DNA of 64,000 nt, from NCBI GenBank assembly GCA_026182355.1, contig JAPFBL010000358.1, forward strand, positions 60,001 to 124,000, given 5' to 3'. The notes beneath the pieces were generated by a model that had not been told where the DNA came from, did no database searches, and saw only the letters and a program-made list of their open reading frames with translations. Source of the stretch: Hermatobates lingyangjiaoensis. Lineage: Eukaryota; Arthropoda; Insecta; Hemiptera; Hermatobatidae. Shown here piece by piece: positions 43,850-56,353 of the stretch. The number at the start of each line of letters is the position of its first letter. The stretch's first letter is position 1. Position numbers and translations under genes: made by a program.

Positions 43850-45765
43850 TTACTCTTAATTATTTTTTCCTAATCAAATCAAAAATTTGTAAACTACATT
43901 TTTTCAGTTACTCGTAATTTGTGTGTATATCCAACTTTCTCTAATCTCAAGGTTACTTACGAAAGTCGACAAAAGGAGTCCAAAATGTTTCCATAATTAT
44001 TTTTTAATTACAAAAAATATATCTTTTTGACATCGCACAGGTTCAAAAACGATGATTTTTTTTAGGTGCTACTGCTCTCTAAGCAGTATCACCTGAAATA
44101 TCTAAAACAGGATGATATTTTGCCAGTCATCACAGATTCAGATTTGGTGAAAAGAATTTAGAATGGAAAAGTAAAAGTATTTTAGATTCTCATCCTGATC
44201 TTAGATAACTGTGTAGTTAAGTTTAACTCTTTTTTTCATTATGATAGTGTGATTTGAAGGTTTATGTCATTAGCATCCTACTCAGATGAAAAATAACTGT
44301 TAATTAAATTGACAGTTTTTCTTAAAAGTTAAATACTTATATATGAGTTATATATTTTGCTTAAATTTAGGTGAACTCTAATGCATTGAAATTAAAGTAT
44401 CAATTGAAAAGGAATACAATTCACACTAAGAGATAAAAAATACAGACTACGGCTTCAAAGATTTAGTAATGAATATAGAAAACTAAACTTTTTAACAATT
44501 ACTATTGATTCGTGACTCGCTCAAAACTAAAACAGTTAAATTTTTCGTCTCTAAATTAACATTAAAAAAATGAAAGCTTGAAAGAGTGGTTGTTGGAAAC
44601 AGTAACTATTGATCACACTACAGTTAGTAATTTCACCTTTGCTACAAAGTTCAAAGAACTGCAATATTATCAAATAAACTGAAAAAAAAACTATTAAATC
44701 TGTCCGGTAAGAAGACTTGTATCACTCATGGATGATTGTCAAAATTTACATGTTTGCAGTATTTGAAGTTTTTAGACGACATTACAGAAAAAAATGTTCG
44801 AATATAGATCTTAGACGTTGATATATAATCGTAGAACATGAAATTCATAAACAACTAGGTATTTCCAGATTTTTCTTAAAGTTATTTGTTTTTAAAATAT
44901 TATAATCAGAAAATTTCGCCATCAATTATACCTTTTATCAGTTATAACTTTTGCAGATTTATACATAGCCGTAATCAAAAGCGTCATCAACTTTATGATA
45001 TAATGAAATTAATTTTGCAATTAATGATACTACTTTGGTTTATTAGTATCGTACGCTTTAATATCAAAGAAAGTGTAAAAATAGGGACTAGAATACATTA
45101 AAATTTTTTTTAATTACAAATGAAATAAATTTTCAAGATTTCTTAAAATAAAACTTAGCCAAGAAGATATGGAAGAAAATGAGACTGTTCAATTAAAATT
45201 GAATGTGATTTGGCTATTTTTATAATGTGAACAAACATACAGACAGACAAACAGAGGGTCGGGGACTTGATTTTTTTATAAATAACTAATAGTTTCTTCT
45301 TTTTTTTCTCTCTCTGAAAATAAGGTGTGACTTACCTAATTGACAGTGTAATATAGTAGAGGAAATACGGTACTTAAATTGAAATATGTTATGTATGTAT
45401 TATTACACAACATATAGTTCTTAATCTAAATTTTATTTTTCTTGTTACTGATTAGTAAAATCGTTCCTAATTATTAGTAACGGTACTGATTAGTTTTACT
45501 GTTCAAAGCCAGGCAAGGTAAGCCTCCAGGGTAGCTAAGATGGTGTATTAAGTTCAAAGACTCAGGATGAAGAAGGCACTGTAAATCCCGAGTTCACAAC
45601 TAACTCAGACCATAGATTTTATGGTTTGGTAGATGGAAGAAGCAAAGCTATCATTAAAATAAGCTATCACTAAAAATACCTACATTAGGCCTAGTTTTAA
45701 CTTTTAGTTCTGAATCAAATATTGAATGTTTTTAGATCTAATTTCCTCAAACCGCCAGATTAAAG
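43850..45765. other. AT-rich intergenic sequence, nothing recognised
   Basis: No coding or repeat feature could be supported. Confidence 0.45.
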
Positions 45766-45769
45766 TAAG

Positions 45770-46095
45770 TGTTTGTTTAGATGAATAATTCAGGGATGGC
45801 TGCCCATCTTTGCAACAAAAATTTTCTGAAGGACCTAGCTTTAATGATTGATATATTGAATGAAATGTCATTGCACAGTAATGCCCTTCAAGCAAGAGGC
45901 ACAACTTTGTTCAGAGGAGAATACCTCATAAAGAGGCATTTGAATTGCTTAAGGACAATATAGGGACATTTGAAAAAGAAATTGATGAGAGGGTTGCTTT
46001 AGATGTATTCAAAGAGATCCAGTTTACTGAAAACCACAGATTTGTTAGCCTACCTCGTCAAAAAGCTACTGGAAGCAATAATAGAAAATATTAAA
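45770..46095 (+). pseudogene. hAT transposase-like fragment
   Basis: Two overlapping frames: 45,781-45,963 with NFLKDLALMIDILNEMSLHS and ARGTTL, then a +1 shift into FEKEIDERVALDVFKEIQF ending about 46,092. This pattern (aligned helices of the LALLKDILxELSxLSxxLQxR type followed by LIKR) recalls the C-terminal region of DUF4371/KIAA1586-like hAT transposases. The frameshift and missing catalytic parts show a dead remnant. The family call is from memory of the pattern and is moderate. Confidence 0.5.
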
Positions 46096-46205
46096 AAAAG
46101 ACTGATCGCTGGTGATCATGTTAAAGCAACAAGCAATGAGCAGGAAAACTACCTTGAGCTATTTAACTAGCCGAACTCGTAATATTTTAAGCACCTGTTC
46201 GCACG

Positions 46206-46240
46206 AACCGGTTCTTAAAAAATTTGAATCCCACCACTGC
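46206..46240 (-). mobile_element. hAT terminal inverted repeat
   Basis: On the minus strand this reads CAGTGGTGGGATTCAAATTT followed by TTTAAGAACCGGTT, a typical hAT end. It lies 115 bp downstream of the transposase-like fragment, consistent with one element. No left end was found. Confidence 0.6.
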
Positions 46241-46241
46241 T

Positions 46242-47245
46242 ACCCACTATGAGAACTTCAGTCAGAATAACTGTAGGACTCAGGATGTCAAGAAGAATAT
46301 ATATTTAAGATTGGATTTGACCACCCTATCCTAACATTTCTATATTAGGATTGCCATATACCCCAACCGCTTTACTCTAAGCTTTTACTGCAAAATTAAC
46401 AGGCAACTATGTTGAGATACACTATTATGCTAACTTAACATAACAGTATAAGTACTATTTAATTTATTTATCAAATGATCATTACTATTATTAATGACAT
46501 CAATATTGTTGCAATTTGATGTTCTCTCTTAGAACAGTCACTGAAACCTATCCCAACAACGATTTTATATTTATATATTCAATCATCATTAATATTACTT
46601 TATATACTTAAATAACATTATAGCAGAAATAAAAGTGTTTGGAAAATCACAAACTTGAAATTCTATTTATAACGATTGACGTTGGAACAAACATGATCTG
46701 ATAAAATAAATAAAAATATTAAAACCATAAATATACTTTAGCATTTGCTATTAATACAAAAAAAATTAGGAAAAATAATTAAAATTAAAAAATGTATACA
46801 TTAAACAATGCATTAATTATTTAAAACAATATTCCAACTACAAAAAATATGAATAAAATTAAAAATATTTAGATTAAACAGGAAAGTAATTAATCATACT
46901 TCTAATATTTTTTTCGATAATGAAAATATGGTAATATTGAAGTTTCCTGTTCTAAAAAATTTAAATTTCACTTGAAATCATTTATAATATATAGCACACA
47001 TTGATTTACTATTTCATAATATATTATGTTAATTATATTAATTTCTAGTAATATTAATTCTTTTAAAATTTATTCACTACACAGAATTGTTTGTTGCTAA
47101 TATAAATACATTGAATTAACAATCTTTATAAGTTTAACATCATTAATCACCTTAATTATTAATATAGGTTTAGTTTTATTTCCAGTTTATGTAAATATAT
47201 GAAACGAAGAACAGACACCAAAGTGTGAATTAAAGTTAGCAGAAA
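46242..47245. other. AT-rich sequence, nothing recognised
   Basis: Extremely AT-rich with no supported feature. Confidence 0.45.
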
Positions 47246-47264
47246 ATTGATCGTATGTATTTAT

Positions 47265-47430
47265 ATATATATAAAATAAAATAAATTCAAAACGAAGGAA
47301 ACACACAGAAAGACACAGACATAACTCACATCGATATTTCGACCATCGTCGTCATCAGGAGGTGCGAAGAGCGAAGAGTCCCGCAGGAAGACAGGGCGGT
47401 ATTCCCTGCATATACATATATATATATATG
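47265..47430 (-). repeat. Family B unit with hammerhead-like motif, copy 2
   Basis: Minus motif 47,325-47,366 is the same as at 4,530-4,568 (CUGAUGA, extra C, GAC/GUC, GAAA, AUAU, C). Both copies show the same short TA-rich border and the downstream ACACACAGAAAGACACAGAC. The frame is open through the motif (PPDDDDGRNIDVSYVC). Confidence 0.65.
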
Positions 47431-47600
47431 CAGAAAAATCACAATTAAACACGTGAAGCGATCAATGAAGTTTAAACCACAAGGAAAAAGAGAGGTCTCC
47501 TCTCTGATGACAAAAGTGAAAGGCCTCAGAGCATTTATTTATTTTCTTTTTCTTCTTCCTTGCGTTTTAGACTTCATATACACATGTATGATCATACTTA
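47430..47600 (+). repeat. Family P-related unit with hammerhead-like motif
   Basis: Plus motif 47,499-47,532: stem I CUCU/AGAG, CUGAUGA, extra C, minimal stem II, GAAA, palindrome AGGCCU, C. (TA)n lies at 47,407-47,430. Confidence 0.55.
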
Positions 47601-47759
47601 AAAACCATAAATAATCTGGACATAACAAAATGATTTTGATTGACTGCAATTTTCTTTAATGGGCAATATGATATTTTTTTAGCACCTTTTCTATTAATGA
47701 GAATTAATAGAGCAGTGATGCTAAGAGGAACATCTAGGCAGATGAATTTAGGATATTTG

Positions 47760-48165
47760 AAATATATATATATATATATTGCTATTGTTTACATTCATTC
47801 AACTTGCCAGTGAATGATGTTAGTTACTACTTGTCTTTTGTGTATCTTGAAGTTTCATTGTATTTATTCAGTAAGTTTAGTTTAGAAATTTTACATTTTT
47901 TTTTCTCTTGTTTAACTCCGAAGATGGTCTACGATGACTGAAACATTGGTTTGTAATTCTCATAATATATGAATTTTACTAGTAGTTCTTTTGGCAAACT
48001 TATTCATTTGACACCTGATAAATGGAAAAAAGAAATAAGAAAATTGGGAAAGCTGTCCAGGAAATGCACAAGAAAGGAAATAGGTAAGAAATTTAATTGT
48101 GTATGGCTTAATGAAGGTCTGCTCCCTAAATATACAAATATATATATAATAGCAATTACTTAAAA
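47760..48165 (+). pseudogene. PLE N-terminal fragment with family Q motif
   Basis: Motif 47,914-47,956: CCGAAGA (one change), extra U, stem II GGUC/GACU, GAAA, ACAU, U. Downstream, the frame 47,969-48,163 contains LTPDKWKKEIRKLGKLSRKC and KFNCVWLNEGLLPKYTNIY, ending in a short TA repeat. It aligns with the starts of other PLE fragments here. Confidence 0.65.
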
Positions 48166-48169
48166 TGTT

Positions 48170-49980
48170 TTCACTCATAGAACATTAAGCTGAATTGATA
48201 TTGATTCTAAATGAGAAAAAACCATTTAGGTTTTAACTAATTAAGTCTAATTAGACTTCATTAAGTCTAATTAAGGTTATAACTAACTAATTAAATCATT
48301 AGGTTTGAAATCACATTTATAATAGGCTTGGTGTAACACAATATATGTCATCACATGGAGTGCAGAACTTATTCTACCTCTGCTTCAAAATTAAAGCAAA
48401 TATCACTTCTTATTGATTCATTAATTTTAAAACAATACAAAGAGACAGTTAATTTAGAATCATTTTTGTTTAAAACTGAATTTGAAAAAAATAAAAGATT
48501 TTGAAATAAAGCTTTTTTATATCGTGCACATAATAATTATTTTTTAAATTTTATTTTACTTTGTCACAACAACGTAAATGTAACATTACCAGTGACAATG
48601 ATAAAAGAAATATGTACACTTGAATATGGAGGCAGGAGGGAAGAAATAAGCCAGCGATTATAGTTTCTAGCATGAAAAATAAGTTATAAAAATCAAATTA
48701 AATTTATAAGTCATTAGAATAATTCACACTAATATGCCTTTTGGCCACTTTCTCTTCAGGCGCCTTTGATTATTTCCTTTAATATGTGTTGAGGAGATTT
48801 TTAGGACTAAGGGATTATTATTGTGGCAAGATTTTGAAAGGGTTTAAAGCAAGATATTTCTTCTTGATGAAGTGTTGAAATCCTGATGTCTGGGTATATT
48901 GTTTGATTTGGTCAATAAAAGGGACAATAAAGCATTTTTCTAAGAATTTTTGATTGAAGAGAATAATAAATATGAATTAAATTATTCAATCAATTACCAT
49001 GAATTCTTTCAAGAAGAAATTGCTTTTTCATTATTTACCTCAAATATATATTTATGTTATTTCTTTACCAAGTTGATCATTTATTTTTGGGATAAAATAA
49101 TCTAAAATATTTATTATTATTTTGTTAGTTGTTTATGTAAAACGGATTAATTCAGGTTAAAAAACTGAATTTTACACAAAAACCATAACTACCTTTAAAT
49201 AAAACTTCTTCTAACCCTTTATCAGTAAAATTGCTAAATCAAATAGTAATGTAATAAAATAATAACTTAGTGGTCATAATGAATAACTATATACCTAAAG
49301 ACGATTCATTTATAATCGAGAAATAATTTATAATACAACCTTTAAGAATGGTTTCCTACATTTTACTTAATTACTGGACCATGTTCAGCTAAAATAATCA
49401 GTTACTGATAATGGTTTATAACCATTTACATTTATTTCAGAAGTATTCGTTTACAACGTGCACTTGTAATTCTGCAGATCTAAAATAAACTTAAAGCCAA
49501 AATTGTAATGAATATTTATTTAAGTTTTGTTGTTTTTTTTTATATTTTTTTATGTATGGGAGTTTAGTACCCCCAGAGTTGACAAATCAACAATGACCAA
49601 AATGGTTTTAAAAATTTCAAAATGTAAACATTGATGGATTTTGTTGTAATTGATAATTTCAGGTAAATAATGTCTATTTATTAGACTCAAACAAGTGTTT
49701 GGTCTTCTCCCAAACCAGGAATATAGCAAGAACTAATTAAACGGGAACGGGATGAAACTGATTTCTGGTTTCCAACTCATAAACTTATATTGAAATAAAA
49801 TAAACATTACTGCAATATAAGTATGAGTTGCCATTTAAGAAAAAGAAATGACTCCAAAATCCCTACTGGAGAGTAGGAAAACCCTTATAACCTCTATGTA
49901 AAGGTCTGCCTCTTTAAACGCTAGGGCTCTTAAAGTACACTCTAGCTATTTTTTTTAATTTTAAACATACAAAAAACATT
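48170..49980. other. AT-rich sequence, nothing recognised
   Basis: No coding region or repeat family was supported. Confidence 0.45.
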
Positions 49981-49984
49981 TCAC

Positions 49985-50335
49985 AACATAAATGAAACTG
50001 TGTAACCAAAAAAAAGTACAAGCCTAAAAAAATTTATAAACAAAATCTGGAGGGGCCTAAACTCATGTTTACTGTAAGTAAACATAATATTAAACTTCTT
50101 GAGTATGTAATATAGAATGTCCCATTTACATAAAATATAAATCTCTAAATGAGAAATGTTTACTATTATTTCATTCCTGGAGTTAGTACAAGAGGTGATT
50201 GATCTAATATACTTATTCCTGATATCACACAGCTGATGTATATGGTACAATATATCATTGGTATTGACACAACAGTAATAACACTATTGTAAAGCTAAAT
50301 TAAAGATTTCGAATTACGAAATTATCTCTTACAGA
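49985..50335 (+). repeat. Dispersed repeat X, copy 6
   Basis: Aligned with the other copies; its translation gives QLMYMVQYIIGIDTTVITLL, then IKDFELRNYLL running into the duplicated segment. Confidence 0.65.
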
Positions 50336-50943
50336 AGAAAGTGGTTTTAGTTCCTACGGCTGGTGGATCCATTACATTTAATAATGTTGTTTATCTGACC
50401 TCCTTCTACATTAAAGATTCAAACCAAAGTTTTCCCTTTAAAATTTCAAAATATTCTTACTTTGAAATATTACTATGGCACATCAAATATTATAGTCTGT
50501 AGCGTATACAAAAACTTTAGGATACACAACCACATCTACAATCATTAAAAAATCAAACATTAGTGATATCATAACATGTTTTTAATAATATTGTGATATT
50601 TACTTCTATAAATATAATTATTAATATTACTGTTTTCCCTTTCTTTCTGATATTAAAATATTATGATTGAATTGCATCTATTGTTATTAATATAGAGAAA
50701 AGAAATTAATTATATAATATTCTAAACATGTAGAAATAATTAAATAGAGGTAGATATATTACATTATATTTTGTAGGAAGAACTTTTATTAAATTACACT
50801 TTAAATGGGTGTTAATTTAAATGATTCAGTTTTAAAAGTTTTGGTGACTTTATTCAGCTACAAATTATTCTTATGCCAATCAAAGATGCCTTTGAATTTT
50901 TTTTGCATTTCACTATAATGTAATCATTACTATTAGCCCATCA
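50335..50943 (+). repeat. Segmental duplication, copy 1
   Basis: 609 bp nearly identical to 52,195-52,803. It includes an open continuation of repeat X (KKVVLVPTAGGSITFNNVVY). Confidence 0.97.
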
Positions 50944-52157
50944 TTTCTCAATGAACTTTTGTTTGTCATTACTTAACAAATACAATTTAAAGTAAAGTAA
51001 AAAAATAAAAGATAATTTTAAATTGTGTACTAACTTTCTTTTTGATGTACAGATCAAATCTGATGTAGAGTTTTTTCATCTTGCCTTCTTTCTTTTCATA
51101 CGCTTATACGAACAGAAAAATAATTGTACACATGTGCATCACTTAATTATCTAATTAATAAAATCACTTTTTAATTGCTATACACAAGCATTTTTGTTAA
51201 ACACCGATTAAAAAAACCGATACTTACAGATATAAAATGGTGGAAAGACGCCATTTTATTCACCTTAATCAAGGGATTAGACGCTTAACTAAGACAGTGT
51301 TAACTAAGACAATGGACAGGAAATAATAATGAACTAAATGCAAACCTATAATTTTTGTTGAGTTGTATTCAACAACATATTATTCTGTATAATTTATATT
51401 AATTTTAAAGAAACATTTAAATATATAATTTTTATAATCAAGAGAAAAAATGGAAATAATAAATTTATTATTGGGATTTAGTAATTGACTTTTAAGATCA
51501 GTCGATAATATGTTTTATATTTGAAAAAAAAAATACACTCAACTTTGCTAAAACTAAATATTTTATTAAATTAATTGACAAGGTATTTTAATTAATTCAA
51601 TGTTTTGTTTTAATGTAGTTATCTCTATTTAAGTAATTCAAACGAAAATATAACATTGTCACAGCCTTAAAAAAAAGTCAAATGAATTACGATTACTAAT
51701 AATTAAAACGAGTGTCATTTGCTGAGTAATATTTTAAATTAATTTTTAATATTTAGCAAATTTATGCTATAGTTTAGACAGTTAATTATTATTATTTCAA
51801 TAGTTTGTAAATATTAAAGAAATAGCAATACATTTAATAAAATAGAACCATTTTTTAAAATATTTATAAGCGCTAGGCATGAAATAATTAGAACGAAATA
51901 CTCTCCATAGTTTCTAAATTATACAAAGACAGAATATGAGTGAGAGTGACCAAGGCCACTTGTTTTGGTTGAAACATCTAAGTCATGTTACTGAACTTCT
52001 TATTGCAGTTAAGAGGTTGATTTTTATTTCACGTTTATACTGATAAATAAATAGACTGTAACTATCCTTTTCAAGTGACACTATTTCCTCTACTGATGAC
52101 AGGGCCAAAATATTTAAAGTTAGCCATCGTATGTGTTTTTATTCGTATTCCATCTGT
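50944..52157. other. Sequence between duplicated segments
   Basis: AT-rich and unassigned; no gene was supported. Confidence 0.45.
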
Positions 52158-52194
52158 TAAAATCTTGGAACTAATCCTTGTCAGAGTCACGAGG

Positions 52195-52803
52195 AAGAAA
52201 GTGGTTTTAGTTCCTACAGCTGGTGGATCTATTATATTTAATAATGTCGTTTATCTGACCTCCTTCTACATTAAAGATTTAAACCAAAGTTTTCCCTTTA
52301 AAATTTCAAAATATTCTTACTTTGAAATATTACTATGGCACATCAAATATTATAGTCTGTAGCGTATACAAAAACTTTAGGATACACAACCACATCTACA
52401 ATCATTAAAAAATCAAACATTAGTGATATTATAATCTGTTTTTAATAATATTGTGATATTTACTTCTATAAATATAATTATTAATATTACTGTTTTCCCT
52501 TTCTTTCTGATATTAAAATATTATGATTGAATTGCATCTATTGTTATTAATATAAAGAAAACAAATTAATTATAAAATATTCTAAACATGTAGAAATAAT
52601 TAAATAGAGGTAGATATATTACATTATATTTTGTAGGAAGAACTTTTATTAAATTACACTTCAAATGGGTATTAATTTAAATGATTCAGTTTTCAAAGTT
52701 TTGGTGGCTTTATTTAGCTACAAATTATTCTTATGCCAATCAAAGATGACTTTCAATTTTTTTTGCATTTCACTATAATGTAATCATTACTATTAGTCCA
52801 TCA
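52195..52803 (+). repeat. Segmental duplication, copy 2, inside a minisatellite
   Basis: Same length and over 95% identical by eye to copy 1. It begins and ends exactly against units of the 39-bp minisatellite (one unit at 52,158-52,194 and the array at 52,806-53,180). A reading frame from 52,075 is open across one minisatellite unit and into this copy. Confidence 0.97.
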
Positions 52804-52805
52804 TC

Positions 52806-53180
52806 AAAAACTTGGAACTAATTCTTGTCAGAGTCACGAGGATTAAAATCTTGGAACTAATTCTTGTCAGAGTCACGAGGATTAAAATCTTGGAACTAAT
52901 TCTTGTCAGAGTCACGAGGATTAAAATCTTGGAACTAATTCTTGTCAGAGTCACGAGGATTAAAATCTTGGAACTAATTCTCGTCAGAGTCACGAGGATT
53001 AAAATCTTGGAACTAATTCTTGTCAGAGTCACGAGGATTAAAATCTTGGAACTAATTCTTGTCAGAGTCACGAGGATTAAAATCTTGGAACTAATTCTTG
53101 TCAGAGTCACGAGGATTAAAATCTTGGAACTAATTCTTGTCAGAGTCACGAGGATTAAAATCTTGGAACTAATTCTCGTC
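52806..53180. repeat. 39-bp minisatellite, about 10 copies
   Basis: Near-perfect units containing AAAATCTTGGAACTAATTCT and GTCAGAGTCACGAGG. As 39 is divisible by 3, the array is open on both strands and gives artificial 13-residue repeats; it is not a gene. Confidence 0.98.
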
Positions 53181-53189
53181 ATAAATTGA

Positions 53190-53595
53190 CGAGGTTGAAT
53201 TACTAAGGTACACTTTCTGAATTTCTTACTGTATTTCAGATGTTCATTCTTACATGAAGTCTAAATATATTTCAAACTACGAAAGCGGTCATCTAATCTA
53301 ACTGAATTAAACCTAGAATTAAACAGAATAAAACAAAAAATTACTAAGATCCAAAATTTGTCATATCAGCTTGTAAGAAAGTAATCAATGAAGAAAGTAA
53401 ATTCTCAGAGTAGTATATAAAATTCGACTTCTTGGTATATGAATATATGTTATAAAATCAAATCTAGAATTCAGAAACACACACAAACAAAATAGACACT
53501 CAGATTTCTTTAGAGTTTTGGATATTACACTGTAGAATAATAGAAACTACAGGCACGATCGACTTTGCTCTTTTACTCCTCCCTAAACTACCATT
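53190..53595. other. Unassigned AT-rich sequence
   Basis: Nothing recognised. Confidence 0.45.
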
Positions 53596-53597
53596 TC

Positions 53598-53800
53598 TTG
53601 AAGAAGGCATAGTCCCAAAATTATACAAAAGTCATAGTTTTTTATAGTTTTTGAATTTCTGAATTTCAACCTTTGATTTTTTTTGTCCATCAGGACTGAC
53701 TGAAAGTCTTGCCATAGATAAAGGCATAAAATTAGACATTAAGTTTTACATATATCAATTTATATTAAATAAAACGGTCATTTCTTTGATATACATCAAA
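53598..53800 (+). repeat. Dispersed repeat W, copy 1
   Basis: Matches 56,440-56,620 along about 180 bp (for example GAATTTCTGAATTT and AGGACTGACTG). The second copy lies within a TIR element. Confidence 0.75.
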
Positions 53801-53945
53801 AAAAAACCCAGAAAAAAATTTAAAATTAATTTAAACTTATCTGCACCATTTTTCAGTCTGTTCATTTATCTCTTTTTATATAAATTTTGTTGTTTACCAG
53901 TTAATGTGTACAAATATCATTAAAGAAACCAGTTATCGCATCATA

Positions 53946-54045
53946 CATTCCTTGGTTAGTTAAAATAAAAATACCTTGGTTAGTTAAAATAAAAATACCT
54001 TGGTTAGCTAAAATAAAAATACCTTGGTTAGTTAAAATCCAAACA
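53946..54045. repeat. 24-bp tandem repeat, four copies
   Basis: Units contain ACCTTGGTTAGTTAAAATAA. Confidence 0.95.
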
Positions 54046-54079
54046 CTAATTGGTAGTGCGGATAAGAAGTGTTATAATA

Positions 54080-54545
54080 TATTTGAAATGTTGAAAACAT
54101 GAAGTTAAGATATTTAAGGTTTTGTATATCTTTCTAAGATATGGTTCAATTATGGTATTTCAAATGTTGAAAACATGAAGTTAAGATATTTAATGTTTTG
54201 TATATCTTTCTAAGATATGGTTCAATTATGGTATTTCAAATATTGAAAACATGAAGTTAAGATATTTAATGTTTTGTATATCTTTCTAAGATATGGTTCA
54301 ATTATGGTATTTCAAATGTTGAAAACATGAAGTTAAGATATTTAACGTTTTGTATATATTTCTAAGACATGGTTCGATTATGGTATTTGAAATGTTGAAA
54401 ACATGAAGTTAAGACATTTAACGTTTTGTATATCTTTCTAAGATATGGTTCGATTATGGTATTTCAAATGTTGAAAACATGAAGTTAAGATATTTAACGT
54501 TTTGTATATCTTTCTAAGATATGGTTCAATTATGGTATTTGAATA
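54080..54545. repeat. 76-bp minisatellite, about six copies
   Basis: Units contain TTGAAAACATGAAGTTAAGA and ATATCTTTCTAAGATATGG at 76-bp spacing. The sequence is unrelated to the 76-bp array at 61.4-64 kb. Confidence 0.96.
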
Positions 54546-55257
54546 CTATTCATCAACTTTCTTTTGTACGAATCATTTTAATTTGTTAGGTAAACTTTAA
54601 ATAAGTCAATGTTTATTTAAATGCTTTATCCAGTCCATAAAAATAAAAAAATATTAACAGTATTGGCTAAAAATGTATCTTTTAATTCTATCAGAAATAT
54701 TAAAAAAATCTTATGAAACAAATCTGTTAAAATATTTTTAACAATATATTGATTTAAACGTAGATTTAATGAAATACTATTAAAATGTTGATTTTGTAAC
54801 TGTTGTTACACTATTTTATTTATTTATTAATTTTAATTATTTTTTACACTCTTGGTTACCTGTTTTTTTATGGGTGGATCAGGGAGTATGCAATAAATTA
54901 AGTATTAGAGTGATATTTCCTATAGGCTTATTATTCTTTAATATAAAAAACTCACCGATTTGTATAGTTTTGTATGTCATATATTGCTGTTGCAATAAAT
55001 AAAAGTGGTCCAGGAAAGTAGTATAAAATAGTAAAGTAAAAAATAATAAAAAATAATTTAATACTTAAAATAAACTTTAAGATATATTCAATTTCAAAGC
55101 TAATTGTGAGTAATAGGTTTTTTTTCCTTCTTACAGATTGTTGCTTTATATTAACTGTTATTTTAACATCATTGAAAATCTAACAAAATATATTACTAAT
55201 TATACATTAAATTAATAAAATGTACAACTTTAATAAATCTATATAGAGATAAATGAA
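54545..55257. other. 3' flank of the homeobox gene
   Basis: AT-rich. Possible minus-strand polyadenylation signals are ATTAAA at about 55,224-55,229 and AATAAA at about 54,815-54,825; neither is proven. Confidence 0.4.
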
Positions 55258-55629
55258 TTATTGAAATCTCCAGAGAGTTGTGTCGCTTGTTACATCATAG
55301 GTGTAGGGGTTGTATGGCTCCATTGGGGGTGTGGGTGGGTAAAAAGTAGTAATTTCATTTGAACTTGAGTTGAACGGATAGTAATTCTGATGTGATAAAC
55401 AATGGGATTCATAATAGGTAGTAACATCTAATTCTGCCCGATCGCTTGAACTTCCTTCAACTTGATTTGTATCGTATAAATGATTTGGTAAATTTTGGAA
55501 ATCATTTTCAATTATTCGGTAATTTCCAGTTTCATTTGGAGATTCTTTTTCCTTCTTATGTAGTTTTCTTCCGATTGGTTCACCAGATCTTTTGTATTTA
55601 TATCGTCTATTTTGGAACCAAATTTTCAC
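55258..55629 (-). CDS. NK4/tinman-class homeobox protein, terminal exon
   Basis: Starts after a polypyrimidine tract and TTAG acceptor with VKIWFQNRRYKYKR, the recognition helix (homeodomain residues 45-58). Tyr54 is the NK-2 class marker, Gln50 and Asn51 contact DNA, and Arg52-Arg53 with the KLTSTQ of the previous exon point to the NK4 (tinman/Nkx2-5) group and not NK2 (which has NHRYK). Position 56 is Tyr, where vertebrate Nkx2-5 has Cys and fly tinman Ser. The tail is polar with TTFYPPTPPMEPYNPYTYD and ends LWRFQ; I see no NK2-specific domain. These factors bind DNA in the nucleus and in other animals pattern heart and visceral muscle. The stop codon is TAA at 55,258-55,260. Confidence 0.92.
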   Translation of the reverse strand: MKIWFQNRRYKYKRSGEPIGRKLHKKEKESPNETGNYRIIENDFQNLPNHLYDTNQVEGSSSDRAELDVTTYYESHCLSHQNYYPFNSSSNEITTFYPPTPPMEPYNPYTYDVTSDTTLWRFQ

Positions 55630-55804
55630 CTAAAAAAAAAAAAGAAACAATCAATAAAATAAATTTTATAATCATAAAGTAATATTTAAACCCAAATAAA
55701 ATAAATACAAATTGGATACAAAGGACGTTAACGAGAAGACAAAATACACAAAAAATAAGTGATACTACTTAAACATAAGATCTATTAGTATTGATACATG
55801 TATA

Positions 55805-55950
55805 CCTTCTCGACCACTGATTTATAAAGTTCAAAGAAGGGTTTCTTGAGGATTTTGGTTTAAAGAAAATTAAACTCCTGTTTATATGTCGTCGTTTCAC
55901 CAAAAATTGTTTGGCATTTTCAATGCTTAAAAACAATTTATTAACGACAT
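55805..55950 (+). repeat. Family O outer segment
   Basis: Matches 10,798-10,970 (for example CCACTGATTTxTxAAGTTCA) and ends in the same region of AATGCTTAAAAACAATTTAT. Confidence 0.7.
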
Positions 55951-56353
55951 GAGTAGTTTAAAAGAAATACATCCTCGAAATATCAACCAACAAACAAACA
56001 AAAAAAAAACAAATTATCAAACACCAAAAATACAATAAAAATACAAGCACAAAAGAACCACAAGGTCTTATTAGTTAACGGGAGGCTTTAACAAGTAAAA
56101 TATAAATATATATAACATGAAAATATATTATCAATAACACAAAAGTAATATTTTGTTATTTATATATTCTTGTAGTGTTATTTTGTATTCAAATGTCTAC
56201 ATTTGATAATAACATAATAACATATGATGATAACATATAATATGACATATAATGATAATAGCATATGATAAGAGAATGATAACATTTTTTTTGTATGAAT
56301 CGTCACCATGCTATTTGATAAATTTAAAAACGGTTAATCACATTAAATAAAAC

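Noticed and set aside
52806..53189. Long open frames on both strands with 13-residue repeats
   Set aside because: They are produced by a 39-bp minisatellite; symmetric openness on both strands argues against coding.
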